Assembly (NCBI RefSeq): GCF_030296615.1
Contig: NZ_AP027732.1
Coordinates: forward strand, 372,001 to 436,000
Source: Frondihabitans sucicola
GTDB lineage: Bacteria > Actinomycetota > Actinomycetes > Actinomycetales > Microbacteriaceae
Length of the DNA stretch: 64,000 bases
Direction: 5' to 3'
The notes beneath the pieces were generated by a model. That model did not search any database. It was not told the origin of the DNA and was given only the letters and a program-made list of their open reading frames with translations. Below are positions 1 through 9,065 of this stretch, one piece after another. Each line of letters starts with the position of its first letter. The first letter of the stretch is position 1. The position numbers and the translations under genes were made by a program.

Positions 1-1240
1 TACGGAGGCAGCTCCCCCTCGGGCGCCTCGAAGTCGGCGTTGCGCGGTGGGAAGACGAAGGCGTGCACGTCCCGCACGCCGGTGAACGTGTGCTCTTCGG
101 CGAGAGGCAGGTATCCCTCGGCCGGGAGCTCGTCGACGCCCAGCCGCACCTCGGTCAGCTCGCCGGTGCCGAGGTCGAGGATCCGCAGCCCGGACGCCAG
201 GGTCGAACTCCCTCCGCTGAGGAGCAGGCGATCGCCGTTGATCCCGCCGATGGCAAGAGCGGAGAGCGGCACGTCGATGTCCCGGGAGTCGCCGGTCGAC
301 AGGTCGATCGAGACGAGCCGGTCCGAGCCGAGAGTCCGGACGGCGAGCACGGTCCCGTCGCCCCTCAGGGTGAACCAGCCGGCACCCAGCATCCAGAGCG
401 GGCCGCCGTACTCCGCCTGGTCGGTGTGCAGCGGGACGCGGGAACCGTCGAGGCGAACCGTCTCGAGGTTCCACCAGCCCGACGGGTCGGCGCTGATGAG
501 GAGGGACTCGTCGTCGAGCCAGGTCGGCTGCAGGACGGACTCGCTCGTGGATCCTGCGATCACCGTCCAGGTGTTCACGAGCCGTCCGGGCCCACATCCC
601 CGACGCGCAGCTCGGTCCCGTCCCACGGCATCTGCGGGTGCTCCCAGGCGATCCAGGCCAGCTTCGACCCGTCGGGCGAGAAGCGCGGGAACGCGACGAA
701 GTGCGATCCGCCGACGACAGATCGAAGAGCCGCAGGATCATCCCGGGCCGAGCCGTCGAGAGGAACGGCGACGATGTCGCGGTCGAGGCCTGCGTCGGAG
801 TGGATCTCGCGCACCGCGATGACCTCGTGGCCGCGCACTCTCAGCTCGGCGAACCGGAATCCACCCGCCTGCGGGGTCAGTGGCTCGGGTTCGGTCTCGC
901 CACCGCGCAGGACGTAGAGACGCTGATCTGTGAACTCGGCGAACACGAGGTCGCCGTCGTCCGTCACGGCCCAGGAGCCGCCGCCGTACTCGTGGACCCG
1001 CGTCCGCGCGTTCCACGGGGCCGGGAGCACGTCGACCGGCTCTGCCCGGCTGCTCCCGCGGTCGCCACCGTCGTCGCCCGCCCTCCGCACAGCCAGCCGC
1101 CCGCCCTCGGCCGGCCGCTGCTCGAGCCACCAGACGTCGTCGCCGACCCAGATGCCACCCTGCACGGGGTGGGCGGACTCGGCCAGGGCGGCGGCCGAGA
1201 TCGGGGAGGTCCAGGTGCCGTAGGGAGCAGTCGTCGTCAT
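1..1240 (-). CDS. S9 family (prolyl oligopeptidase-like) peptidase, partial, frameshifted
   Basis: N-terminal beta-propeller part of an S9 serine peptidase, about 410 residues. Repeated blade signatures are visible (FSPDGSKLAWIAWE, VHEYGGGSW), and the part at the left edge reads VHAFVFPPRNADF..GELPPY, the usual linker before the alpha/beta-hydrolase domain. The catalytic Ser/Asp/His lie beyond position 1, so activity cannot be judged. The frame breaks at about 578: GGC TCG TGA ends the first frame, while one extra G (TCG GTG AAC ACC TGG) continues the same protein without loss. The ATG at 1240 has no obvious Shine-Dalgarno and may be leaderless. The family is known to cut short peptides in the cytoplasm. 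Family assignment is firm, specificity unknown. Confidence 0.85.
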
Positions 1241-1344
1241 GCATCGAGGCTAGGCCTCGCGCCCGAGCCACGATCGCGACAGCGGCGAACCCCTCGCCCG
1301 ACTCCGGACGACGACGTGTCGTTGGGCACGATGCTCTCGACCTC

Positions 1345-1734
1345 TCAGCTCGCCTGACCGTCTCGTCGCCTTTCTGCTGCCACGTGACGCGACGCGCGTG
1401 CGGCTCGGATACGAATCGTGAGCCTGGCCCGCATGCTCACGATGCGGGCTCGGAAGAAGAAGACTCCGGCGAGGACGAGGAGGACGACGGGAAGGAGCTC
1501 GGGAACGAGAAGGAAACTGCTGAAGACGATCTCGAGCATCTCGAACCCGATCAACGAGCCGGCGGCGATCCACGTCCACCCGCTGAACAGCGTGAGTCGG
1601 GCGGACACCGCGCCGAGCGCGCGACTCGTTCGCCTGAGGACGAGTCGTGCGACGCGCACGGCTCTCGACTGCTGATTCTTGGGGAGGACGGATCCGCGGC
1701 GTGCGCGTTGTGACATCGGAAAGTTCGAGGGCAT
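1345..1734 (-). CDS. small membrane protein, unknown function
   Basis: About 129 residues. A basic N-terminus is followed by two hydrophobic stretches (LTLFSGWTWIAAGSLIGF and IVFSSFLLVPELLPVVLLVLAG, broken here by a polar point) and a strongly basic tail. Two in-frame starts are possible, ATG at 1734 (weak GGA upstream) and ATG at 1716. I do not recognise a family. It is the last of three or four short membrane ORFs on this strand; the codon bias and hydrophobic pattern argue for a real gene, but no motif proves it. Confidence 0.45.
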   Translation of the reverse strand: MPSNFPMSQRARRGSVLPKNQQSRAVRVARLVLRRTSRALGAVSARLTLFSGWTWIAAGSLIGFEMLEIVFSSFLLVPELLPVVLLVLAGVFFFRARIVSMRARLTIRIRAARASRHVAAERRRDGQAS

Positions 1735-1868
1735 GACGATTCCAGACGGGGTCGACGGACGTGGTGAGGGGTCAGCCGTCCTGACCGCCGTCGCAATGGC
1801 CGCTTCTCGGTGAGAAGCGGGAGCCGGGTCATCCATCGAGAAGGTCCGGCGCCATCCCTCGAGCGTCG

Positions 1869-2174
1869 TCAGAGACGGGATGAGAGCGCCGGCGCGCGCG
1901 GACCCGCCCCACCCACGGGCGGGGCACTTCGACGCGCTCCACGCCGTTCTCGCCCGCGTCCGCGTGGGCCGCCTTCGAGCCCGCGGACGCCCGCGGACGG
2001 CACGCGGCTCGACGACGTCGATGCAGCGACCGTCACGATGGCGAGGGCCAGGGCGCCGATCGCCGCGACACACAGGATCCAGAGCAACGTGTGAGGTAGA
2101 GCGTGCAGATCGGTTCGCAGCCAGATGTCGAGCGGAAGCAGCACCTCCAACAGCGACCAGCCGAGCGATGTCAT
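1869..2174 (-). CDS. small membrane protein, unknown function
   Basis: A strong GGGAGG lies 7 bases before the ATG. The N-terminal 50 residues contain two hydrophobic segments (WSLLEVLLPLDIWL and LLWILCVAAIGALALAIVTVAAS). After residue 55 the sequence becomes Arg/Gly/Pro-rich low complexity, which may be the wrong frame after a lost base, since many genes in this window are broken that way. No family recognised. The neighbouring small genes on both sides on the same strand suggest a short operon of membrane proteins. Confidence 0.4.
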   Translation of the reverse strand: MTSLGWSLLEVLLPLDIWLRTDLHALPHTLLWILCVAAIGALALAIVTVAASTSSSRVPSAGVRGLEGGPRGRGRERRGARRSAPPVGGAGPRAPALSSRL

Positions 2175-2223
2175 GGCGACCCCTCCCGTGTGGCGACGGT
2201 ACGCGATGTTCCGTATCCGTCGG

Positions 2224-2489
2224 TCACGGCTGCCCCGCGGAGCGACGGTTCAGCACGAGTTGCCTGATTCCGACGACCACTCCCGCGACCCAGAGGGGGA
2301 TCGACGCCAGCAACACCCAGAGGGGGCCCGTTTCACTCCAGCCCCGATGGTCGCATCCCACTGCCAGTCGACCCCGGCTGCCAGGACGACGATGCAGAGG
2401 AGGAAGACGGCCGAACCGATGATGACGAACCACGGGCGTTCGATGGGCGCGCTCGGTCGGCGTAGACGCCGCTTTCCTCTGCTAGCCAT
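2224..2489 (-). CDS. small two-TM membrane protein, frameshifted
   Basis: Joined over one missing base near 2335, the product is about 88 residues: basic start MASRGKRRLRRPSAP, TM1 (WFVIIGSAVFLLCIVVLAAG), a short polar loop, TM2 (GPLWVLLASIPLWVAGVVVG) and a polar tail ending RRSAGQP. Neither half alone makes sense; together they give a clean two-helix hairpin protein. The break lies near GGGCCCCC. The start overlaps the end of the preceding small ORF, so the two are probably translationally coupled. Function unknown. Confidence 0.55.
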
Positions 2490-2675
2490 GGTTCACCCAG
2501 TGTGCCAGGTCGGCTCCGTTGCCGACGGTGACGTCGGCCGGTCCGATGACGGGTGCGGTCGTTCCGGTCTCAGCGACGGAGGCGGCCACCGTGCCGGAAG
2601 GACGCGGGCCTCCTGGTTCGGATTCGTCAGGTTACTGATGACCGCCTTGCCGGCACCGGAGAGGGCGAGAAGCAT
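2482..2675 (-). CDS. possible small membrane-anchored protein, frame uncertain
   Basis: A hydrophobic segment (PIVVMLLALSGAGKAVIS) is followed by SNLTNPNQEA and, after one shift near 2590, by a coding-looking tail GTVAASVAETGTTAPV..ADLAHWVNHG whose stop TAG overlaps the ATG of the next gene. The true start is unclear: coding-like sequence continues upstream in another frame towards 2742. This could be a broken small gene or a remnant. Weakly supported. Confidence 0.3.
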
Positions 2676-2750
2676 GACGACGATCGGGAGTCGTGACTCC
2701 GAGGCTCGCGAGGTTGCCGACGTGACGGACTTCAGGCTTCACTACTGATC

Positions 2751-3218
2751 ATGGAAAAGCTCCTGAATGCCTGCCTCGTCGCTGCGTGCGTCGTCGTGTG
2801 CTCGGCGTGCACCGCGAACGTGCCGGGCCCGACACCTCCACGGCCACCCAGGAGCACCGCAACCGTCTCGACCGAGATCGTGCCGACCCGATCCCCACGG
2901 CCGGCAGGCGCGTCCGCGCGGGTCTCCTTGAAGACTCTGCGCGACGTCAAACCCACTGCCGCGGGAGGACCACCCTTCAGCGTCGAGCCGTACAGGCCAG
3001 GCGACCACAGCGTCACGATCATCTGGTCCGATGCAGTGTCAGTCGCGTGTGGGCGGACCGTGGACCTTCGTATCGACGAAACGTCGACTCAGGTGAGGAT
3101 GGACCTTGTGCCCGGCGTTCAGACGGCCGACTCGTGCGTCGCTGCCGCGCAGACGTATACGGCGAGGGCCACACTCGAAACGAACATTGGCACGCGACCG
3201 ATCGTGACCACCGAGTAG
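2751..3218 (+). CDS. putative lipoprotein, unknown function
   Basis: 155 residues. The N-terminus MEKLLNACLVAACVVVCSAC is a short lipoprotein signal with lipobox VCSAC, so Cys20 would be the lipidated residue. A Pro/Thr/Arg-rich linker (residues 21-52) leads into a small domain with two Cys (VACGRTVDLRIDE and TADSCVAAAQTY) that could form a disulfide outside the membrane. It is divergent from the small membrane genes to its left. No family recognised; an orphan exported protein. Confidence 0.6.
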   Translation: MEKLLNACLVAACVVVCSACTANVPGPTPPRPPRSTATVSTEIVPTRSPRPAGASARVSLKTLRDVKPTAAGGPPFSVEPYRPGDHSVTIIWSDAVSVACGRTVDLRIDETSTQVRMDLVPGVQTADSCVAAAQTYTARATLETNIGTRPIVTTE

Positions 3219-3341
3219 GCCCTCGCCGGCGTGGCTCGACCACCCGCTCGTGTGTCGAAATGGTTCGTCACGATGTCGGAGTCGACTGAGTCCATAACGG
3301 CGCCGGTCCGCATTTCACCGACGGCACTGTCCGCAACGCTT

Positions 3342-4238
3342 TCACCGTCCGGCAAGCGAGCCGCCGATTCCGCCGACCGAGAAGTACCGGTTCAGGAACG
3401 AGAACAGGATGATCGGGGGCAGCATCATCACGACCGCGACGGCCATGACGAGACCCCAGTTCGTCGCGTTCTGCTGGAAGAACGTCTCGAGCCCGACCGG
3501 CAGCGTGTAATTCGGGTCGGAACGCAAGAACACCAAAGCGATCAAGTAATCATTCCACGCGAGCAGGAACGCGAAGATCGCCGTCGACAAAATACCCGGG
3601 AGAGAGTTGCGCAGCACGATACGGGTGAAGGACCCGAACAAGGAAGCACCATCCATCCAGGCCGCCTCCTCGAGAGCGATCGGGATCGAGTCGTAATACG
3701 CCGCCATCATCCAGATCGCGACCGACATCGTCGAACCGACATAGATGATCGTGACACCGACGAGGTTGTCGACGAGATTGAACTTCGCGAACAGGATGAA
3801 CAACGGAATCACCGCGGACACGACCGGCAACGACTGGACCACGAACAACACCAGCGAATACCCCGACACGAGCTTGTTCCGTGCCCGCGACAACACATAC
3901 CCGGCCGGAGCGGCGACAGCGACCGCGATGACGACCGTGACCACCGTGACCGTGAGACTGTTCGTCAACCAGGTCACCACCGCGGTCTGCGTGAAGATCG
4001 ACGAGTAATTCTCCAGCGTGAAGTTCCCCTTCACCGTCGACCCCAGCGAGGGCTGGAACGACAACCCCACGACGGCGATGATCGGAACCAACACCAACGC
4101 CGTGATGACGACGATCAGCGCGAAACGCCACCACCCGCCGCGCTTGCGCTGCTCGGTCTGAGTACGGCGACGAGTCGCCGTGACCGAACCAGCGGCCTGG
4201 TCTTTGACGCGAGCGCGTCGGACACTGAGCGTGCTCAT
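3342..4238 (-). CDS. carbohydrate ABC transporter permease (MalG type)
   Basis: 298 residues. Basic cytoplasmic N-terminus, then six hydrophobic segments, with the inner-membrane EAA loop EEAAWMDGASLFGSFTRIVL at about residues 195-214, which docks the ATPase. The C-terminus RYFSVGGIGGSLAGR is typical of MalG-like permeases of CUT1 importers. It overlaps the upstream permease gene by 4 bases (ATGA type) and is the last gene of the operon. No ATPase gene is present here; CUT1 systems often borrow a shared MsiK-type ATPase encoded elsewhere. Sugar specificity cannot be read from the permease. Confidence 0.93.
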   Translation of the reverse strand: MSTLSVRRARVKDQAAGSVTATRRRTQTEQRKRGGWWRFALIVVITALVLVPIIAVVGLSFQPSLGSTVKGNFTLENYSSIFTQTAVVTWLTNSLTVTVVTVVIAVAVAAPAGYVLSRARNKLVSGYSLVLFVVQSLPVVSAVIPLFILFAKFNLVDNLVGVTIIYVGSTMSVAIWMMAAYYDSIPIALEEAAWMDGASLFGSFTRIVLRNSLPGILSTAIFAFLLAWNDYLIALVFLRSDPNYTLPVGLETFFQQNATNWGLVMAVAVVMMLPPIILFSFLNRYFSVGGIGGSLAGR

Positions 4239-5203
4239 TCGACGTTCACCTTTCGGATCTGGCGGTACAAAACCACCGAGATGATGACCAACACGAGCGT
4301 CATGACGAACGCGATCGCGATGCCAGGGCCGGTCTGGAAGTTCTGGAACACGGTCAGATACGCCAACACGACCAACGACTGAGTCGCGTTCACCGGACCA
4401 CCACCGGTCAGCAAGAAGATCGTCGGGAAATCATTCACGCAGAAAATCGTCATCAAGATCCACGACACGAACGTGGTCCGGGCGATCATCGGCATCGTGA
4501 TGAACCGGAAACCCTGCCAATTACTGGCACCATCGACCTTCGCCGCCTCGTACACATTGGTATCCACCGACGCCAACGCCGACGACATCATCATCATCAT
4601 GAACGGGAACGAGATCCACACCTTGAAAACGCACACGACGATCTTCGCCAGCGTCGGATCCGCGAGGAACAACACGTTCCCGAAACCGAGATGCGCGAAC
4701 AGGATCGGCAACGGCGACTGCGGCGTCGCGACCAACCAGTTCCACGACGTCGCCGACACCACCACCGGAACGATCCACGGCAACAACAACAACACCTTGA
4801 ACAAACCATTCGCCGGAATATGCGTGCGCAACAACAACGACAACGCCAGGCCCACGATCCACGACCCGAACACACCCACGATCGTGAAGACCAACGTGAA
4901 CAACGCCGCGTTCCAGAACGACGCCTGAGTCAAAATGTCCGTGTAGTTCTTCAACCCCACGAACGGCCCCGAGTCCAACAAGGTCCCGTTATGCAGAGAC
5001 TGAATGAACGCGTAGATCACCGGATACAAATTGATCAACAACAACAAGACCAACGACGGCAACGCGAACGCCAACAACGTCCACGTCCGCGGCGTGAACC
5101 GCTTCGACTTACGCACCGGACGAGGCGCGCCCGACCCAGAGCCGGAAACACCGACCCCACGCCGGGCACGCCTCAAATTCTCAGCGACGCTAGAGACCGA
5201 CAT
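4235..5203 (-). CDS. carbohydrate ABC transporter permease (MalF type)
   Basis: 322 residues. A polar N-terminal tail with PRPVRKSKRFTPRT is followed by six hydrophobic segments and the EAA loop YEAAKVDGASNWQGFRFITM. The C-terminal helix ends VVLYRQIRKVNVE. It forms the heterodimeric channel with the next gene, which starts inside its stop. The gene begins 3 bases after the stop of the binding protein, so the three importer genes form one operon. Strong use of C-ending codons (AAC, GAC, ATC, ACC) is notable in this gene. Confidence 0.93.
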   Translation of the reverse strand: MSVSSVAENLRRARRGVGVSGSGSGAPRPVRKSKRFTPRTWTLLAFALPSLVLLLLINLYPVIYAFIQSLHNGTLLDSGPFVGLKNYTDILTQASFWNAALFTLVFTIVGVFGSWIVGLALSLLLRTHIPANGLFKVLLLLPWIVPVVVSATSWNWLVATPQSPLPILFAHLGFGNVLFLADPTLAKIVVCVFKVWISFPFMMMMMSSALASVDTNVYEAAKVDGASNWQGFRFITMPMIARTTFVSWILMTIFCVNDFPTIFLLTGGGPVNATQSLVVLAYLTVFQNFQTGPGIAIAFVMTLVLVIISVVLYRQIRKVNVE

Positions 5204-5206
5204 GGA

Positions 5207-6532
5207 TCAGTACGTCTTCGATGTCGACTTGATGCCGGCCTGGAGGGCACTGAGGATCGACTTCGCGTCGTCTTTACCAGCCAAGATGGTTTGCGCGAAG
5301 TTCGACATGATTGTCGTGCCGTCTACCGTGGCGACGTTGGGGAACAGCACCTGACTCCCGGGAGCAGCCCACGTCTTCCCGATGGGTTGCCATTCGTCGA
5401 TGATCTTGACCGCATTGGGGTCGGATCGGAACTCCTTCGTTGCGGTGATCGACTTCAACGGGGGAAGGCCGATGCCGGTCTGCTTCGTCCAGAGCGGCGC
5501 CATGTTCTTGTAGTAATAGGTCAGGAACGCTTCGCTGTCACTCTGGGAGGGGGTGTTGGTGTACATCATGATGTTGCTGGGCAGGAGCAAGGTTCCCTTG
5601 CCGCCGTTAGGGCTCGTGAGCGGCGAGTGGACGGCGACCTCAGAGCGGACGGACTGGTTGACGCCCGCCGCGAGTCCGGGGATGTCGAAGCCCATGCCGA
5701 ATTTGTGGGCGTTCCACTGGCTATAGATATTGGCGCTCGTGTAACTGGTGCTGGCAGGATCGGTGTAGCCCTTGCGGGCCAGTTCGACCAAAAAATCGAT
5801 GGCTTGGATGTTGGCGTCGGTCAGAAGGTTCGGCTGCTGGTTCTCGTCGAAGATGCCGCCGCCGTTGTTGATCATCCACGCCGTCATGATTTGTCCGGCG
5901 ACGTTGGAACCGGGCCCTGCGCCGGTGCCGAACCCGTAGACGCCGTCTTTTTTCAATGCTTTGCAGGCATCGAGGTAGGACTGCCAGTCGGTCGGGACGG
6001 TGGCGCCGGCGCGTTCGAGAAGCGTCTTGTTGTACCAGCCGACACGGATGTCGAGCCCGTACGGCACGGCGACCGTTCCCTTCTTGGTCTTCATGATGTC
6101 AGTGAGGCCGGGGAGGAAGTCGTCGTAGAGACCGTTCTTCTTCCAACTGTCGAGCAGGTCGTCGGCGTAGGCGATCTTGTTCTGCGCGGCGAACTGGAAC
6201 GCCTGGATACCGCCGCCCGAGCTGACGGCCGGGCCGGTGTTGGAAGCCACGGCGGACGCGAATGTTTGGATGAACGCATCCCACTGGATGACCTGGTACG
6301 TCGCCGCAGAAAGGCCTTTGGCCGGTTTGTAGGCCAGGGTGATCTTCTTGTCCAGCGGGTTGAAGGTCGTACCGCCCCAGGGCATGTTCCAGAACTTCAG
6401 GGGTTTGCCGGCTGCGGCACCGCCACCTCCACCTGTCGTACAGGCGGCGAGAAGAGCTACGGCTGCGGCACCACCGCCGAGAGCGAGGAAACCTCGGCGG
6501 CTGAACGACAGCCCAGCGTGTTCAGATGTCAT
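5207..6532 (-). CDS. extracellular sugar-binding lipoprotein of ABC importer
   Basis: About 441 residues from the ATG at 6532, chosen because AAGGA lies 8 bases upstream. The signal carries a twin-arginine-like motif (SRRGFLALGGG) and a lipobox (LLAAC), so it is probably a lipid-anchored solute-binding protein. The mature part has the fold pattern of SBP family 1 (GGGIQAFQFAAQ, VPYGLDIRVGWYNKTLL, LPSNIMMYTNTPS). It captures a sugar for the two permeases directly downstream. It overlaps the end of the cellulase-like gene by 11 bases, indicating co-translation. The ligand is unknown. Confidence 0.93.
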   Translation of the reverse strand: MTSEHAGLSFSRRGFLALGGGAAAVALLAACTTGGGGGAAAGKPLKFWNMPWGGTTFNPLDKKITLAYKPAKGLSAATYQVIQWDAFIQTFASAVASNTGPAVSSGGGIQAFQFAAQNKIAYADDLLDSWKKNGLYDDFLPGLTDIMKTKKGTVAVPYGLDIRVGWYNKTLLERAGATVPTDWQSYLDACKALKKDGVYGFGTGAGPGSNVAGQIMTAWMINNGGGIFDENQQPNLLTDANIQAIDFLVELARKGYTDPASTSYTSANIYSQWNAHKFGMGFDIPGLAAGVNQSVRSEVAVHSPLTSPNGGKGTLLLPSNIMMYTNTPSQSDSEAFLTYYYKNMAPLWTKQTGIGLPPLKSITATKEFRSDPNAVKIIDEWQPIGKTWAAPGSQVLFPNVATVDGTTIMSNFAQTILAGKDDAKSILSALQAGIKSTSKTY

Positions 6533-7723
6533 GACGAAGATCCTTTCCAAGGGTCGGCACCGTTGCCGACGGGGTGGGGTTGACGGGTTCGGAGCCGCGG
6601 AAAGTCCGGGTCCTGGAAAGATCGGAGTCGACGGGAGCCGACTTGATCAGAGTGGTCAGCCGCTGGTGCCATTCGACTTCGCGCCACATCCCGGCGAACT
6701 GCGGTCCACAGAAGTTGCTGGTCGCGATTCCGACCCAACGACCCTTCGAAGCTGCGTATTCGACAGCTCGAGCATTGAGGTCGAGCACCCAGTCCCAGTC
6801 GAGACCTGGCCAGTCCTTGTAGTCGACGATCGACCAGCATTCGGTCGTGTAGAGACCCAATCCCGTCGCGCGCGACCAGTCGGCCACACGGTCGATCTGC
6901 TCGAACAGGAGACGGTCGTACTCGGCACGATTGTTCTCGTACTCGGCACGGCCGTTTTTCACGAGATGGTCGAAACCGATCGGGTCGAATTTCTCGAAGT
7001 GGTACCCCACTCGCTCGTTGAAGCGGTCGTTGTCGGTGGTTGCCATCCAGACGTGCGGCTCGAGGACGTCGAGCATGCTGACGTCGAGGTCCGGCCATCT
7101 CTCGAACTCGGAATTGAAGGAGAACGTGTAGTCCAGGTGGGGATAGTGCGACCGCAGGATCGCGATGGAGTCCCGCATCCATTCGATCAGGCGCGGCTCG
7201 GTCTTGCTGGGTTCCGGGCCCAGGTCTTCTGCCCGGAGGTAGGGCGCCCAGAACGGCAACGGGTACTCGTTGCACAGGTCGACGTAGATGATCGTGTCGA
7301 GAAGGCCGGCGTCGTCGATGACCCTCAGCGTGTCGAGCCAGATTCGCGCTTGGTCCTCCGGCGTGTGGATATTCATTCGCACGTCATCGCTGTCCTGCCG
7401 GTACCAGGTGGAAAGAGCGACTCCGACACCGTGGCGGCGAGCGGTCTCGAGGAATTCGAGGAGAGCCGGCATGACGTGAACCGTGACGGGCGACTGAGCC
7501 CCCAGCTGGTCTGATTCCACGCTGGGAGAAGTTCCCACGCTTTCGTGGGGTCCGCGGAAAGCAGGTGCGGATAGGCGTCGATTCGAACGGCGTCGTATCC
7601 GCGCTCGACCAGTTCGCTGAGGGCGGTGTCCCAGTTCTCGTAGCCGGCACCGGGCCAACGGCGTTCCAGCCAGGAGAAGTCCCACATGCTGATGGCGTAG
7701 GGACGGTGGAATTCTGGGCGCAT
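6522..7723 (-). CDS. cellulase-like (TIM-barrel) protein, frameshifted
   Basis: First gene of the importer operon, about 400 residues when repaired. Start ATG with AAGGAG 8 bases upstream; the protein begins MRPEFHRPYAISMWDFSW and continues as a (beta/alpha)8-type sequence: YDAVRIDAYPHLL, VDLCNEYPLPFW (Asn-Glu pair after a beta strand, a possible acid/base as in clan GH-A), YTFSFNSEFERWP, LGLYTTECWSIVDYKDW (Glu, possible nucleophile). It resembles the sugar-binding cellulase-like family. No signal peptide is seen, so it should be cytoplasmic and act on imported oligosaccharide or a sugar derivative. The break at about 7510 is a run of five G that must be six (WNQTSWGAQSPVTVHV). Confidence 0.75.
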
Positions 7724-7780
7724 CCTTGGGGCTCCTTGGTCAATCGGCGGTGATCGTTGCCCCACTGTACAGCTGGTCAA

Positions 7781-7795
7781 ACTGGTAAGTCCAGT
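7781..7795. promoter_or_regulatory. palindromic operator between divergent sugar genes
   Basis: ACTGG-TAAGT-CCAGT, a perfect 5-bp inverted repeat with a 5-bp centre, lying 13 bases before the dehydratase-family gene and about 60 bases before the cellulase-like gene. A near-identical site (ACCGG-N5-CCAGT), also followed by GTAGG on the + strand, sits before the alcohol dehydrogenase gene at 10899. The half-site spacing suits a dimeric GntR/FadR-type regulator such as the one encoded at 9021-9797. Binding is inferred, not shown. Confidence 0.6.
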
Positions 7796-7808
7796 GTAGG
7801 TTGCGAGT

Positions 7809-9065
7809 ATGAGAATCTCCGCGATAGAGACCGTCAGAGTCGACGCTTTCCCCAACCTGACATTCGTCCAGGTACACACCGACGAGGGCATCACAGGGCT
7901 GGGCGAGACCTTCTATGGCGCGGAGGCGGTGGAGGCGCACCTGCACGCGATCGCCGCGCCGGCACTCATAGGCGAAGACCCCCTGCAGATCGAGCGTCAT
8001 GCGCAGCGACTTGCGGGATACGTCGGCTACACCGGCAGCGGAGTCGAGACCCGTGCGCGGTCGGCGATCGACCTTGCCCTGTGGGACATCCTGGGCAAGG
8101 TAAGCGGGCAGCCCGTCTACAACCTTCTGGGTGGCCGCACGCGCGATTCGATCGACATCTACAACACCTGTGCAGGGTCGGCCTACGTCAACAGCGCCAC
8201 GGGACAGGCCGTATCGAATTGGGGCCTGAAGACGGGTCGCTACGAGGATCTCGAAGCCGCTATCAACAGGCCCGGAGAATTGGCGACCGAGCTGCTTTCC
8301 CAGGGCATCACCGGCATGAAGATCTGGCCCTTCGACCGGTTCGCCGAGGCGTCCGGGGGGACCTCCATCTCAGCCAGGGATATGGGCGCGGCCCTTGCGC
8401 CCATCCGTCACATTCGCGACTCCGTCGGCGACTCGATGGCGGTCATGGTGGAGATGCACTCGCTCTGGGACGTTCCCACGGCGCGCCGGATCGCGTCTGC
8501 ACTGGAAGAATACGACCCGTTCTGGATCGAAGATCCGGTGCGCAGCGATCTCCGCAGTGGCCTTGCACGAGTAGCGGAACGCACCTCGATCCGTGTCGCC
8601 GCCGGAGAGACGGTGGCTGGCCTTGCTGGATTCGAGGCTCTCCTGCACGAGGGTGGCATCGGCGCCGCTACCGTCGACACGACCTGGTCGGGCGGACTCA
8701 CCACCGCGAAGCACGTAGCTGCCCTCAGCGCTGCGCACGGCGTACCCGTCGCCCCACACGATTGCACCGGACCGGTGGCTCTGAGCGCCTGCACACACCT
8801 CGCGGTGGCCGCCCCGAATGCGCTCCTGCAGGAGACCGTCCGGGCGGGATACCTCGGCTGGTATTCCTCGCTCACCCTCGGAGGGCCCATCATCGACGGG
8901 GGCAGCATCCGTCCGAGCGATGACCCGGGCCTCGGCATAGAACTGGCGCCCGGCCTCCGGAACCGCGACGGCACACACGTTCGGGTGACCGGAATGGTTG
9001 GCACTACCGACCGGTCCGGCTCAGCCGACCACGTTCGCGATGACCTCTTCCAAGCCCACTCCTGA
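7809..9065 (+). CDS. mandelate racemase/muconate lactonizing (enolase superfamily) enzyme
   Basis: 418 residues, full length for the family. N-terminal capping domain (MRISAIETVRVDAFP..THTDEGITGLGETF-like), then a modified TIM barrel: GMKIWPFD carries the strand-2 Lys, VEMHSLWD and WIEDPV supply the first two acidic metal ligands with AAGET the third, and VAPHDCTGP the catalytic His on strand 7. This set abstracts the proton alpha to a carboxylate with Mg2+, as in sugar-acid (galactarate, rhamnonate, fuconate type) dehydratases. Substrate is unknown. Transcribed away from the importer operon; its 3' end overlaps the 3' end of the convergent GntR gene by 45 bases. Confidence 0.9.
   Translation: MRISAIETVRVDAFPNLTFVQVHTDEGITGLGETFYGAEAVEAHLHAIAAPALIGEDPLQIERHAQRLAGYVGYTGSGVETRARSAIDLALWDILGKVSGQPVYNLLGGRTRDSIDIYNTCAGSAYVNSATGQAVSNWGLKTGRYEDLEAAINRPGELATELLSQGITGMKIWPFDRFAEASGGTSISARDMGAALAPIRHIRDSVGDSMAVMVEMHSLWDVPTARRIASALEEYDPFWIEDPVRSDLRSGLARVAERTSIRVAAGETVAGLAGFEALLHEGGIGAATVDTTWSGGLTTAKHVAALSAAHGVPVAPHDCTGPVALSACTHLAVAAPNALLQETVRAGYLGWYSSLTLGGPIIDGGSIRPSDDPGLGIELAPGLRNRDGTHVRVTGMVGTTDRSGSADHVRDDLFQAHS

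Noticed and set aside
4691..6583. 630-codon open frame on the + strand opposite the sugar-binding protein and permease genes
   Set aside because: Shadow of the ABC importer genes; Arg/Gln-rich composition without domain signals.
9021..9065. Misannotated end of the enolase-superfamily gene because of the 45-bp overlap with the GntR gene
   Set aside because: Both reading frames stay coding-like to their stops, and tail-to-tail overlaps of this size are normal.
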